DNA from: Nereocystis luetkeana
Taxonomy: Eukaryota; Sar; Phaeophyceae; Laminariales; Laminariaceae
Length of the DNA stretch: 64,000 nucleotides
Reading direction: 5' to 3'
NCBI GenBank assembly: GCA_031213475.1
Contig: JARUPZ010000002.1
Coordinates: 16,022,738 to 16,086,737, forward strand
Shown in pieces: positions 12,923 to 25,460 of the stretch (its first letter is position 1; every line of letters begins with the position of its first letter). The notes beneath the pieces are model-generated. The model did no database searches. It saw only the letters and a list, made by a program, of their open reading frames with translations, and was not told the DNA's origin. A program made the translations under genes and the position numbers.

Positions 12923-13019
12923 TTAACCCTTTTAGAACCGCAGTCTCGATTCGGGGACAAACCACTCAAGCTTTAAGTAGTTTGTCCCCAAATCGGGACT
13001 GCGGTTCTAAAGGGGTTAA
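12923..13019. mobile_element. MITE-like hairpin, family 1
   Basis: Near-perfect 97-bp inverted repeat with TTAACCCTTTTAGAACCGCA at one end and the complement at the other. The centre is GGACAAACCACTC / AAGTAGTTTGTCC. It is one of about ten related copies in this window. Confidence 0.8.
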
Positions 13020-14481
13020 GTATACCAGGGACTTTCAGCACTGGCATCAAAACCTAACGAACTTGACCCACGAAGTCAACAAATCTGCTTAGGCTGGGTC
13101 TTATGCATTTTTTTCGAGTGATTGGAAAAGGCAGGAAGTCGGATTTTCCTACGGCAAAAAGCCACACCAGGTCGGTGCGCCATGTGCCGTCTTATCGTGA
13201 TTTTGGTTTTATTTCATGGGAGAACTAAAAAAACAGAACATAACCGACATTTTGAACTCCACGGGGGCCACGACACGAACGAAGGTCGCTCACGCCGGGT
13301 TGGGCGATCAACCTTCACCACCAGCTCCTCGAAGGGAGCAGCGGAATGTGGAACCCCCTGGGGAGCTGCGTAAGGGGTTTGCTAGTCGCTGGACCAGCAA
13401 GGAGCTCTCGCCCTCGCGGAGCATGAGCTGCTTGCGGCGGTCGTAGTCAGAAAAAAAACGTTAGATTGTTGTGATACTGCTGCTGTAGTCTTATCCTATT
13501 CGTTTCCAAAGTTGGTTTGCCTAGAGCAGCTGCAGTTGGGCGGCCGCAAGGGACACGATGGTGGCCAAGGTACTGATGCCCTCCCTCTCCGTGGTGGCCG
13601 ATGCACAAGTGTTGGAGCCCAGCTGTGTACAAGCGTAACCAAGCATGTAGCGTCGTGACCCGTCATGAACCCAGTCTATAACCTAAACAAAATTGTATAA
13701 TGTCACCGAGGTCATTTGCAATTTTATCACTTTCAGAGTTGATCAGAAAAGGCTGCGAAAAAAAATAATTTCATGGAATTTCAGGAGTGATAAAATCTCG
13801 GAGGAACATTTTTTCCACCGAACAGGCCCCATAAGACGTGATTTTGATAAAATCTGATCAGATATGGGACCAGATACCCCGAAGCCTCCGTAAACAGTCA
13901 TATAATCACCTCAAAATTTTTTGCATAAGATCCGGCCTTACGTACGAGCACGCATTCGCAGTATGTAGAAAAAAACATGTATGCGATCAAGAAAGAAAGC
14001 AAAGTCAGCCGCTGACTTCAAGCTAGCTAACTGAGGGTTTTTCAGTCGCTCTCCGCAACAAAGGCACCCCGCAGATCCTGACATAGGTGGACGATACCCT
14101 TGGTACAGAGCAAGTGTCTTCAGATACGTACCCCTTTCGCGCCACTCTGCTGCCCTGCTTCTGGTACCTGGTCACGGAGCTGCTGTAGTACTTGCTACTA
14201 TTAACAATAATAAGAATGATGATGATATTCACTTGGTTTCTATGTGCTGCACGGGTGTTACGAACACCACGACTCCGGGACGGCAAGCGTCGGAATCCAC
14301 ACGTGGGAGCAGCCGCAGTATGGGCAAGCTTCGTGTGGGGCTTGGACAAAAGGAGACAGGACAAAAGAGGTGACCGGAAAGGGGGGGCGTGAGCACAGCT
14401 CCAACCCCGACTGTGGTCCGCTGACCCAGTGGATCTGAGTTTTTTAATGGGAACACGACGCCCTTTCATCAGCGTGAGGAC

Positions 14482-14602
14482 AGACAAACAGACAATATTG
14501 GCATTAATAGGACAGACAAACAGACAATATTGGTATTAATAGAGCACTTCCCGTATAGGATCTTCTCGATGGGGTGACGCCCTCATCGAGAAGATCCTGG
14601 AA
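14482..14602. repeat. Short tandem duplication followed by a hairpin
   Basis: ACAAACAGACAATATTGG plus ATTAATAG occurs twice (about 34-bp period, 14482-14545). It is followed at 14559-14602 by an inverted repeat with arms AGGATCTTCTCGAT and ATCGAGAAGATCCT. Confidence 0.65.
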
Positions 14603-14639
14603 TAGATGACACTTATTATTAGCCGTATAGGATCTTCTC

Positions 14640-14890
14640 GATATTGTTGTTGTTGTTGTTCTCACAATACAATGCAGTCCGTGGTCGCAGGACAGACTCC
14701 AATAACTCTGTATTAATAGTGGCAGAAATACCTCGGTAGTAAAACAGAGGCAAAAACAAAAAACAAGCATACGCACTCCACCACTGCGGACACCAGGGAA
14801 GCAAAAAGGAGACTATTAATAGCAGACAAAAACCTAAAAAAAGAAGATGAAGCGAAGCAAAAAAAACAAAACAAAAACAGAAGCAGATAG
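14640..14890 (-). mobile_element. Fragment of the AAC-tailed LINE-like repeat
   Basis: The left end is a GTT array followed by TCTCACA, the complement of the GTGAGAACAACAAC tail seen at 47262-47278 and 50110-50148. The rest matches, in reverse, 45740-45848 joined directly to 47118-47260. This copy is the empty-site version of the locus interrupted at 45849-47117. Confidence 0.7.
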
Positions 14891-15446
14891 CAAAACGCAA
14901 AAAAGGCAAAAACGGATAATTGCGTCGAGGATCATCGGGACAGGACGAGGGCACCTCTTGGTATTGGATCTTCTCGGTGGTGAGACAACTTCATCGAAGA
15001 CCTACCCACCGGGTGCCTCAATGAGCTGGCTTGACGCCAGGGCTACGGTACCTCTGGTCGGCGGGTTACCGTCGGCGAGAGTCCCTAAGACGTGAGACAT
15101 CCTCGACCTCGAGGACAAGTCGTTGGGGGAGTTCCGTACATAAGTTGTCATGTTGTTTCTGTTGGGAACCTGGCCCATTTTCTTGTTTTTTGTTTTTTGT
15201 TTCTCATCCCATTCATTATCTTCGCACATCTTCTTCTCTCTCTCCTTCCAACTCGTAACTCAGATCCGGGGTCACATAGCAGGCTCTTCTCCCCCCTTCC
15301 CGCTACGGTACGTGCCTTCATTTTTATCGCGAGAAGATTTCAGCCTTTTCTTCCCTCGTCGACTCGCATCGAATTGTGCCTCTACCCACGCTGCAAGGCG
15401 CTCTCAACAATTGAACCCTTTTTTATTTTTGCAAATAAAGTCAAAG

Positions 15447-15525
15447 TCCGACCCACCTCGGGCTCGAACCCAGGACTCAAACAAGTAGAATTCGAGGTTA
15501 ACCACTTGAACCACCGGGGCTACCT
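15447..15525 (-). mobile_element. tRNA-derived SINE-like head
   Basis: On the minus strand an A-box-like TGGTTCAAGTGG is followed about 40 bp later by a B box GGTTCGAGCC. A D-stem (GGTT/AACC) and a weak anticodon stem can be drawn, but the acceptor stem is poor and position 33 is not T. I therefore read it as a tRNA-derived SINE or tRNA pseudogene rather than a working tRNA. It shares CCCCGGTGG with 34503-34580. Confidence 0.45.
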
Positions 15526-15614
15526 CCATTACAATGAAAAAATTAACCTCTTCGGAGTACTTTTAAGCACTTGCTACGATGTAAATAGCTGTATACCCTC
15601 TTATTAGCGACATC

Positions 15615-15725
15615 ACAGGGGAAAATTGACGACAAAGAGTGACGATTCATAGCGAAGGCCACCGCGTGGTTGGGGGGCGATACAATTTGGTGTCCCAGTT
15701 GAACTGCAAGGAGTCGTACGGTACT
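15615..15725 (+). repeat. Dispersed repeat, diverged copy also at 25935-26035
   Basis: GGAAAATTGACGAC, GGCCACYGCGT, TTGGGG and CAAGGAGTCGT occur in the same order and spacing here and at 25935-26035. The class is not recognised. Confidence 0.55.
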
Positions 15726-17376
15726 GTGAATGGGACAACATGGTCCTCGTACACGTGTTGCTGTACTACTGGGTCCACACCACGCTGTAGACGGCGGAAG
15801 TCGCCAAAGTTATCATTGTTTTGACGTCATTCTTCGAGGCCCCGAAGGGATTGTTATTAATAGGGTTGATATTGATACTCTGTAGTACACACCGGTATGA
15901 TTTTGATGCTGCTCTGCTGCACACAGGACGGACAGGAGCAGTACAGCAAGTACCGCATCATTAATATTAATAGTGTGCAAACAAAAAATAAGAGGCACTT
16001 TACCGCGGGGGGAGAAGGGACGACACCTACCTGTTACCACGCCTTGCTTGTCCTGAAGATCGCTGGAGGGGAAAACCTCCTACCAGGTACGTACCAGGTA
16101 GTCTGTTTATACGAGCTACGAGTTGGACTGGAAATTGAAAGTGATGATCGAAAAAAAAACAAAAACGGGATTTTTTCGGTCGCTGAGTCGCTACGCACGT
16201 ACGAGTCCGACTTTACTCTGGGCATCTGTGCGGTACCTGGTGCAGCAGTATGTACAACTGCTGTCGAAGTACCTCTGATCTCTGATATAAACAATTTTTC
16301 AGAGGGTGGCGCAATACCCATCATCGGTGCGGCCAATGCATACCAAGAATCAGGCCCCTTGGCACGCATGGTGTATCTCGCCGTGGGCTCATACTGCACT
16401 CCCATGCCTCCGACCGCGGTTGACTACTCGTATATTATCCTTTGCCTTCGCAACTACGCTATTAATACTACTGCTGCTATTAACATTAATACGAGCTGTT
16501 GCACTTTTAATATCTCCATTCTGCATTTTTCGTTGCGGTTTGGCTTGTCTTGTAAAAAAAGTCTAGACGAAACAACCACCTCGGCGTACTTTTCGTCTTT
16601 CGTGAAGACGTCACCTCACCTCTGCCATAGCGCTAGTGTGGCTCGAACTTGAGACAAGATAAATCGCGATACGGGCTGTAGTCGCTGCTGCTCTCGGGGG
16701 TGTATGCTGTGCAAGCAGTTTGAGTTGAGAGTTGAGGTGGGTGACAGAGAGTTGCAGCGAAAATGAAAAAAGGGAGTTCCAGAGGATGGGAAAATATGTT
16801 TTGGAAGGGCCGATTTGGCCTCATTTTGGAAGGATTAGGATGGATGCCACACCAGCTACACATTGCTTGCAATGGCAGATGGATCCCCACCCTAGCTCTA
16901 CACTGCGCTAACCAGCTGTTCTGGGGAGGTATACGCGGAATGAAGAAGGTGATACCCTCTGCTGTAAGGGTGATACTGGCACGTAGCAAGACTGTGGTCT
17001 GTCCACAATCTGACAATTCTTCGGAAATGTACAATCGCTATATTTGAGTCCCCCCGCCAGGATGGCGGTTGAACTCGGCCCTGGACACGGCGGCACGGCG
17101 TTGATACAGCAGTGATCCATTCATCGCGAGCACGTTTGATAGTCAACACTAACGTGATGCATGATCAGGCACGAACCACTCGCGGAGTTCCGTCTCCGGG
17201 GATCGCCTGGATCTAGGATCTTGTACGAAGCAGGGCTGTGACGCTTTGAGACAAAGCAGACTGGCAGGCCAGTCGGTATCTTTGTCTCCGAACGGCTCTT
17301 TTCGATGCCTCTCCCTGACTGCTGTGCTATTTACAACGCTAATTAAACAGCCGCCCCATTGCCATTGCATTGCCAG

Positions 17377-20300
17377 GTGTTCGTCGCGGACGATAAATTC
17401 AGTGACGTCATCATCGCTCTCGAGCGGCGAGGTTGGGTCCGATCCAAGAACGCGAGCAGTCCCAACTTCCAGCTGAAATGGCGCAACCTCAGCAACATAA
17501 ACTTCCGCCTCGTCAGGGCCGACCAGGTGACAATATCGACATCAATATTTGAATACTCGCATAACCTGTGATCCTGTGATGCGCTCCAGAGCACACGCCC
17601 TGTTTCATGCCAAGCCGACCCAGAAATGGCGGGAACGTGCGGGAAGCCTACAAACGGCATCCCATATTTGATCGTGATCAACCTGAAGCTAGCGGCCCCG
17701 TGTGTGCTATCTGTGGTAACAATCTACCAGTACGTAAGTAATAAATCGTAGCTTCAAGTTATACCAGGTACGCGACTATATACGCTGAAGCAAGGGACAG
17801 GTGCACGTTCCTCTCTTTTTCGGGCAACGCAAAATCTTGCTGCATTCTCTCAGCGAGAAGACCCCAGTACTTGTGCTATACGTACGTCCCTGGTACTCTA
17901 CATACTGCCCTGTTTGCGTTTCCTTTTCTGGCTTACCATCACCTCACGATCCCGGTACATGTCGTGCCACCCCTCTTGTCTCATCCTTTGTGTCGCCGCA
18001 GTTTGTTAACCATGTATGCAACTCCCAACAGCTCAGCAACAAGGCCCTGCTGACCGGACACCTAGCGTTCCGACAAGACCACACACACGCTCACGCTCGA
18101 CATTTCCCTGAAGATTCGATGGCCAAGTCGAGCGCGGATTCTGCTTGCGCAGATGTGTCGAGCAAAGGCCGCCAAGACAGCAGATGGTGCCGCTGCGCCG
18201 GCGCACCGGATGACGAGGCCCCCGGGAGGGAGGGGGGTGGTCCGGAGGCGTTTTTCCCGCGGTGCTGGGACGTACGTGACGGCGGGTTCACCTCGTTGCT
18301 GAAAGCCTTTGTCGTGTCTGCGGCGACAGCGCTTCTACGAAGGGCAGTGGAGGCTGACGTGAGATATTTTCACCGTTGCTGTTAGTACTAGATATTCGTA
18401 TACCAGGTATAGTGTATACCTGGTAGTATATATCACTCCTACACGAGTGCGAAGGGCGAAGAACGCGCCGAAATGCACCCTCAATGTGATTAACCCCTTT
18501 AGAGCCGCAGTCCCGTTTTGGGGACAAAACACTTGAAATTTGAGTGGTTTGTCCCCAGAACGGGACTGTTGTTCTAAAAGGGTTAACGGCTCGCCTCCAC
18601 GGGACACACGCTATTTACATTTATACCAATGTCTGCTATCACATTTTACGTAAAATTGTACCATATGATCACACAGCAGTTAGAGAAACTACTTTAATAA
18701 TGTAATAGAGAGTGCAGCAAGTTTTCAAGTTTTCCGATAATGCTTGAACATTTTATTGTGATCACGCTTACCAGATGGTGTAGAGCTTTTTGTGCTCGTA
18801 TTATAAATCACAAATACGTACGTATGAATATACTCTATCGGAGTTGACTCTCCAAACAAAAACGACGCATCGTTCGACCAGAGTCGGGTTCAGAAGGCCC
18901 CTGCCGCGTCGTTCCGCGCCTGCCTCTCGGCTTCGCTCGCCACTGAAAAGTCCCGAGACTGTGAGTCACTTTTTGAAAAGGCCAGCCGCCCTCCAGCCAC
19001 GCTCTACACCACCAGACCCTGATCCGTGTTCCGACCTCGCCCTCGCACACCCGCAGGAGAATGGCCTTCTGGAAGAGCACCGAGACAACGACAAGAGTGG
19101 TGCATCCGCACTCGCAGCCTCCATCTCGGTCATCGACCGGTACGTTGCCGCGCTTCGGCCGCCGTTGCCGCCACCACCATTACGTTCAGCACCACTCGTA
19201 CGCAACAACGGACCACCACGCACGAGGGATCGCGCTTTGGACACGTGCCGAGGGAGAAGTCGCCGTGCTCGCGGCCAGGACGCGGCCGATGCCGTTATTA
19301 GCGTCGGAAATCTTGAATTTTCCACGGTTTTGACGGCTTGGGAAGCTATCGTGGCGAAAGAGGGGGGAAACGGGGATGGGAAAGAGGGAGAGGTGGGAGA
19401 GGCGGGAAGAAAGGAGGAGGACGGGGAGAGCGAAGAGGCGGAAAAGGAAGGTCCCACACAAAAGGGGACGGGTTCCGCACTATGTATAGATAGCTGTTCG
19501 CGTGGTGAGATGAACTCCACGCGCAAAGATAGAGCTTCGGTGCACCGCTCCAGCCCGCCTTGTAGCTTAGCGGGAAGGGCCAGAGGGACCCTACAAGCGC
19601 TCGATACCGCTGACCCGCAGTCCGCGCTGCTGGGAGCGGCCAACGCGTGGGTCGTGAAACCAGCCGGGCTGTCGTGCGGAAGAGGCGTCGTCGCCGCCTC
19701 GTCGCTCCGGGGACTGGTGCTGGCATGCCACCGCCTCCGATGGAAAGCCGTCGTGCAGAAGTACGTAGAACGACCGCTGCTCGTGCAGGTGTGTGCTCAG
19801 GGCAGGGGCGGAGCACATTACGTTACAACGCTGTCTGTCACTACCTGATCAGCAACAGTTAAAAGGCGTTGGCCGGTTAAAAAAAAGTTGTCGGTGGTTT
19901 TTGGTGGTGCTGCTCCTTTGGCGTTCGACGTTGCTATATGTGTGCCCACGTTTCAGCCGGAAACACGTTGGCTTTGAGTTGACGATTTGCCAGAGTTTTT
20001 TGGTGTCCCAACATGAATCCTCTCGCTAACCGCGTCTTCACCTCCGCCCCATCTCCGTCTTTCCCGCGCGTTAGGGGTTCAAGTTCGATATACGTCAGTG
20101 GGTTCTGGTTACATCTTGCAACCCCTTGGTGCTGTGGGGGTTCGACGAAAGCTACGTTCGCTTCAGCTCCAGGCCGTTCAGTATGGATGTGAGCCTTCCC
20201 ATTGTGGAACAGTAGGAACAAGCGGCAGCAGCAGCAGAGCAGCAGCAGCAGTTGTAGCAGCAGATTAAAATAAGCCTTGACGGTCAAACACCAAAAATCG

Positions 20301-23300
20301 CTGAACCACATATTGGGTAGCGTTCGCTTTTTGGCAGGGTGTGCCGCCAAAGTTTGTTCAAAAAAGAAAACCCGCATGTTCAAGCTCTCTCCTAATCCCC
20401 CCCCGTTCCCCGCATTCCGTAGGCCTCCTCTCTTTCGGATAGGTTGGTCCACTTGTGTAACCACTCTGTCCAGAAGGAACGAAAGGGTGGTGTGGCAAGC
20501 GCCGAATCGGAGTCGACACCACCTTCCCCCTCCACAGGAACGCCTCCGTGGAACATGGGAGAAGCCCATCACGAACACCGGGGCGGCGAGGGCGGCGAGG
20601 GAAATAGTACAAGAAAAAATGGAGGTGACGGAGGCTGGAGCGATGAGGGACTGCCCTCGGGGTCGCGAGGCAGTATGTGGACCGCCGACCAGTTGCGGAG
20701 ACACCTCGAGGATCGCTTTCAGGTGAAATTTGATGATCGACCGTTTTATGTTGTTCTCGTCTCGAAGGGAAGGAGGGAAGAAAAGGAGCTTGAAGGATCG
20801 CCAGCCGCCCGCGCGGCCAAAATGCAGACACGTCGATTTGGGCAAGTCAGGTTCTATCTCATAGTACAGTACACTCAGTACATCGATGAATATCCGCTTC
20901 CCTTTCTCCCGCCACCGTTGGCGGTGCTCTCACGCCCGCAATTCCATCACAGCCTGGATTCCTGTGAACTGCGCGGGGTGTAGCGGCATTGACAAGTTGG
21001 TAGCTGAACACGAGGCAGCGAGACGTAAGAGTTGCCCTAAGAGGCGGAGGAACTAAAGTGTTTGCACTCCCCGAGGTTCTCACACTCTTCCAACCCCCGC
21101 TCCTGAACTCCCACCAGTTCGTCATGATACATTCTATCTTGGTACGAGAGCGCCACTTGAAACTGGAACACTGCCTTCTTACACACCAGTCAGTGTGACC
21201 CGAGCTGCCTAACTACGACTCTGCGCTATAGCCTCCAAAAACCGTCATCGTGCTAAGGACAGCCGTCGTTAATCGGCCTGAGGATAGCCACCATCAGCCA
21301 ACCTGAGGGAAGTGATTTTTAGATGTACGTCCTTCCGTAGGACATTCGTCCTCAGACGACCCGAACACTAAAAGGTTACGAGCTATCGCTATCGTTCTGC
21401 GCTAGCCCACTGCACTGGGGGAACGACGGGACGGAGTCAAGAGACTCTTTCTGTACCCTGGAAAGAGGCACTCTGCGTGTCTGCTGGATTTGTCAGTGAT
21501 CACATCTCTAGGAACCAACGCTTCGAACCATCACTTCTACCGGTTAAGCCTTCAAGTCGTCGCTTCCACGTACTCTCGTCGACGAAACGAACCTGGACCA
21601 AGGAGCACGTGTGTGAAAGTATGCTGCTGTTTCGCAGTCCGAGACAAGAGAACGACTTAGCATCGAAGTCAAGCAGGACCATTTCCTCGAGACTACGAGC
21701 ACCCCCTTATCTCTCTAAAACTGTTACCGGGCCGTTTGCGCCGAAAAGCATACTATGTTTATCTTTTTGAGCTGTGTCTAACTGCTTGTTGACTGATTTA
21801 CGAGCAATCTATGGGAACGGAGGACCAGTTTCGCGTGGAAAATTAATTTTAACGCAAAAACGCGGACACCAACTGCTGCGCGCCACGGGCTGCCGCAAAA
21901 GGCAAATTACGCCACACCACGCGCTACAGTCTTGCTTCTCGCCACGGATTGCCCCAAGAAAGACAAAGTAGGCCACGCCACGGATGGACGTACGAGAGAC
22001 GGGGCAAGGGCTGTACGCCACGAGTTGGCGAACAGAAACACAGGACCGAAAACGACGAAGGATGCCACGCCACGAGCGGACGTTCTGGAGAGAGTACGAC
22101 CAAGAACAGCCTTCCTACCGTCACAGTATTTGTCCTCGCAGCAGGCAGCCCTGACTACACAATGTTCTCTGGGCGGGAAACAATCACCAAAACCCAGATA
22201 CCCAACGTAGGACGCGAACGCCATCCTTTCCTCGCGGCGCAAGGACTAGCAGACGTACATTGAAAAGAAAATGGCTAGTCGAACGGATCATGACTTATAC
22301 GGCTTGGGACCCATTGCCAGCATACCCAAGCGGTAGGAGACCATCGCGTCGGGATTAGGGTTCAAGACGATGTCAGACGGCCGGTTCAAGGCACGACCGG
22401 TAGTACAAGGCGACGCTAAAAGAAGCCGGCATCGACTACGGCGAAACCTACGTTTGCACCAGTATGTCGGATCGTCTATCAGCACGATTGGCTCGTCTAT
22501 CAGGTCGGTGGCCAAGCCGTCGTTCTCCAGGATAAGATTGAAGACAAGATTTCGTCAGGGTGGTTCCTGGATCACGGCTCCAAAGGAAGACCGGAAAATG
22601 TATGGTCGTGAAGATTAAGGGCAGTTTGTATACGCTCGTCTCAGTCGCCCACTCTGTGGTACGACACCATCGGTGGAGCACTGCTGCGAACTGGCTCCAC
22701 GCCGATTTCGTCGAGACCCTTGTGTGTTCACACACGGCGGCGGCAAGGTAGCGCATTCGCCAATCTCACGCTGTACGTCGATGTCATCCTGATCGATGGA
22801 AGCAACGCTGGAGAGGGCCCCTATTGTTGTTGCCAGAAACTACGAGGGAAGGCACCTTGACCATTACCCAAGAAACATACGTCCAGATTATGCAGGCGAA
22901 GTACAGGATGCCGGACTACAATTATGCTGGACTGCAACAATTCCGTTCGCACACCGGAAGACGGACCTGAAATGTTCAAGAAACTGTCGGTGGCTACTCA
23001 GGCCCAGGGCGTCTAACTCTACCAGGCTATTGTGATGTCGGGATTTTACGTTAAACAGGTTACTCCCCTATGGCATCTACTGTGCTGCCAATCAACTAGC
23101 GTACCAGAGCATACAGCAAAGCCATCGACTGCTTATAAGACTGCTGCCGTATTCTTGCTTCCTTTGTCTTGAAGGCTCGCCGGATTTGGCCATCTTACAC
23201 GAGGGAACCGTTCGCTGTGCACAGTGACCGTACAACCGGTATCCGTTTCCACCCTAAAAACTCGAAGCTTTGTGCCATGGAATATCGGGGCAAACTTGTA

Positions 23301-24776
23301 ATATGTTCCATTGCCCAGCTTCCCGACTGCAACCACAGCTCCGCGCTAGCCTCGAAAGGCCATTATTGTTCTGAGGACAAGTCATCGCCGGACGATCAGG
23401 CATAATCAAATGGCCTAGGACGGTCATCCCCAGAACGATCTGAACACTAGGAGCGTGTTGCCCGCGCCGCAAGAAATAGTGCCCACCAGACCCGACACGC
23501 TCACCGGAACGTACCCTTTTCGGACCAATAATGCCCCTGCCAACCAATAATGCCATCATGGCCCCTCCTACTTTTTATCTCATGCTTGGGCTTCCCGACA
23601 ACATAGGGCAGGGATGTTTTCCGAGGTGTGGTGCTGCCGCGCATCCGCTCCGTGGTGGTTCAAACCTTGCTCGGCGTTCGCGAGGGACTCGAGATGAAGG
23701 GGAAGGCCCTGGAATGGTTGGGGTTCGATCTCATGGTAACCCAAGATCTGCGGGTGATGTTGATTGAGGTGAACGTCAGCCCGGACGTCAGCCACAGGTG
23801 AGACCTTGAGCCGACGGATTTCGACGGAACTCACGTGCTGGTGTGTCAACCCAGCGTGTGCCCGTGGCGAGGGGCGGGAGGGGTACTCGATATCATCTAT
23901 GGCCGTAGTCGTATGACCATAGACCCCCGCATCCCGACAATGCCAAGACGGAGCACGAAGAGTTGTCGCTCAGGGGGGGGGAGGGGGGGGGGGGGGAGGG
24001 GGGGGGGGGGGGGATAGGTTAGGGTGCTTGCTTGTCCAGTTCACTGAGGGTCAAAATGCTGTATTTATAGATTAAATAGGATTTCGTTATGGTACCCGAC
24101 ACAACCACAGCAGCACTTATAGTATTTGGAGTATTAGTAGTACTTACTGAAATAGTAGCAATACACAAATGGATACGGGAAAAAAGCGGACGCACGTTTC
24201 TGTTATATATATGATCGAATGTTTTTTCTGACGGACCTAAAACCCCACACATCTCCCGCGTCGCTGCCCCGATCCTCCTTCCGCCCGCTGGGGATCGCCA
24301 GCACGCCCATTACCGCGCGGCTTGTTCCCGCTGCTACCGACGACGCTCTCCACCTCCTCCTGGACGACGGCGAGGCCGACGCGCGCGCCGCTGCGTCCGT
24401 CGCGTACCTTGACGGCTCGCAACCGCCGCCTCTTCCATCGCAACGGCGGCCGAGGTTCTCCTCGCTGTCGGAGCTGAAAAAATCTGGGGCTATATCCTTG
24501 GCGCCAACTCCGAAACGTACGGATGCTACAATGGCGGCAGTGGCGGCTACAGCGGCGGCGGCAACGGAATCTCCAGTGCATCGGACTCACGCTGTTGAGC
24601 GGCGAGAGCGAGAGTCAGGCGTCGACGAGGGTCTGAAGTGGCGACTGTGGCACAAGGGCGAGGTGAAGAACGGATGGGGCGCGTGCAGGAGTGTGGAGCG
24701 CGGGAGGAGGGAGGGGGAGCTGGAAGTAGAAATTGTTGATGCGAGGCGAAAGAACCCTTGCCGACCCTGTTTTTGA
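17377..24776 (+). CDS. Tubulin--tyrosine ligase-like protein, TTLL3/8 (glycylase) type
   Basis: An ATP-grasp enzyme that adds amino acids (glycine in the TTLL3/8 group) to tubulin side chains in cilia and flagella. Confident exons: 17377-17526 ([11 protein letters not shown]), 18002-18358 (FVNHVCNSQ ... FFPRCWDV), an exon ending at 19788 ([31 protein letters not shown]), 20075-20188 ([17 protein letters not shown]), 20423-20722 ([10 protein letters not shown], then a long linker, then [11 protein letters not shown]), 23607-23797 ([19 protein letters not shown]), and 24302 to about 24776 ([16 protein letters not shown]). Phases agree at the joins checked. ATP-grasp landmarks [19 protein letters not shown] and IEVN are intact. 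The 5' exon(s), the exons between 18358 and about 19600, and the exact C-terminus are unresolved; a stop lies at 24774-24776, but further exons near 25.1 kb are possible. The 20723-23606 intron contains a decayed copia element. Confidence 0.85.
18490..18586. mobile_element. MITE-like hairpin, family 1 (in TTLL intron)
   Basis: Inverted repeat with ends TTAACCCCTTTAGAGCCGCA and GTTCTAAAAGGGTTAA and the same GGGGACAAA / TTTGTCCCC core as at 12923. Confidence 0.8.
22340..23000 (+). mobile_element. Decayed Ty1/copia retrotransposon fragment
   Basis: Broken plus-strand frames resemble copia integrase/[13 protein letters not shown], then (after a frameshift) [20 protein letters not shown], matching the KARLVVRG...GIDYEETYAPVV region of copia reverse transcriptase. 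Near 22850, [18 protein letters not shown] resembles the segment just after the YVDD region. Stops and frameshifts show it is dead. Faint similarity between 21230-21400 and 23380-23470 might be LTR remains; I cannot confirm that. Confidence 0.6.
23880..23935 (+). repeat. Dispersed GGCCGTAGTCGTATGACCAT repeat
   Basis: The stretch GGCCGTAGTCGTATGACCAT, preceded by TACTCGAT and followed by a G/C run, recurs at about 30390-30440 and 57720-57765, with shorter copies at 57630-57660 and 58560-58605. Confidence 0.65.
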
Positions 24777-25289
24777 TTCAACTGTACCGTGCAGTTGCAG
24801 TGCCTTTCTATTCCCCTGCAGGAGTTTTGGAATATCATTTACGGGCGTTGGAGACAGACTGTGGTCTCGGAACTATCGTAAATATGTTGTCGGTTGTCAT
24901 CGTCGCGATTGTGATAGCAGTGATGTTCGAATCACCGTAATTCATTGTCATGTGAGGCGGGGACTGAACCATGTCAAGTTTTCTCTTCAAAAACGTAGGG
25001 CTCGTACGTACATAAAACGCCTAGACTTGACGTCTCCCCCCCCCCCCCCTCCCCGCATGTGTGTCGCTCCTCGGCGAAGGAGGAGTCGCGAACCACTCTC
25101 CGTAATCTGCAAGATAAAAAGAAGGCCTGGTTCGAGGCCCGGCGGCAGAAGCAGCGTTGGCGGTGTCCGGAAGAGGAACAGCGACGAACGAAAAATAACC
25201 CCGAAGACATCCAGGCCGACTGCAACTGCTCCGATGTCGACGACCAGAAACAGGCCTTCGCGATTGTCGATAGCATCGTCAAGATCGCG

Positions 25290-25460
25290 TCGACAGGGGC
25301 AGAGGCAGAGGCAGAAGCAGCGTCAGCAGCAGCGTCAGCAACAGCATCAGCCGCAGCAGCATCAGCATCAGCAGCAGCATCAGCATCAGCAGCAGCAGGA
25401 GGAGGAGGAGCAGCAGCAGCGGAAGCAGTAACAGTGGCGGCAGCAGCAGCAGCTGAGGCG
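25290..25460 (+). repeat. Imperfect CAG trinucleotide repeat
   Basis: Repeated GCAGCA/GCATCA/GGCAGA triplets over about 170 bp. All frames stay open because of the repeat (poly-Gln, poly-Ala/Ser), so the frames are weak evidence for coding. Confidence 0.85.

Larger units (their letters stand above)
11749..17376. other. Intergenic/5' introns with repeats
   Basis: Between the divergent BAF-like and TTLL genes. It presumably holds their unrecognised 5' exons. Visible content is repeats (11839-12045, 12923-13019, 14482-14600, 14640-14890, 15447-15525, 15615-15725) and several copies of TACCAGGTA. The 251-aa frame at 15897-16652 matches no family I know and is not called. Confidence 0.55.

Noticed and set aside
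15438..15530. Functional tRNA gene
   Set aside because: A and B boxes are present but the acceptor stem has several mismatches and the base before the anticodon is wrong.
15897..16652. 251-aa open frame on the plus strand
   Set aside because: Composition and residues match no family, it spans TACCAGGTA motifs, and no splice-consistent extension is seen.
18790..19848. 352-aa open frame read as one gene
   Set aside because: Only its 3' part (NAWVVKPAG to LLVQ) is clearly TTLL; the 5' part is probably intron or unresolved exon, so it was not called as a separate gene.
19934..20845. 303-aa minus-strand frame
   Set aside because: Antisense shadow of the two TTLL exons at 20075-20188 and 20423-20722, which have family motifs on the plus strand.
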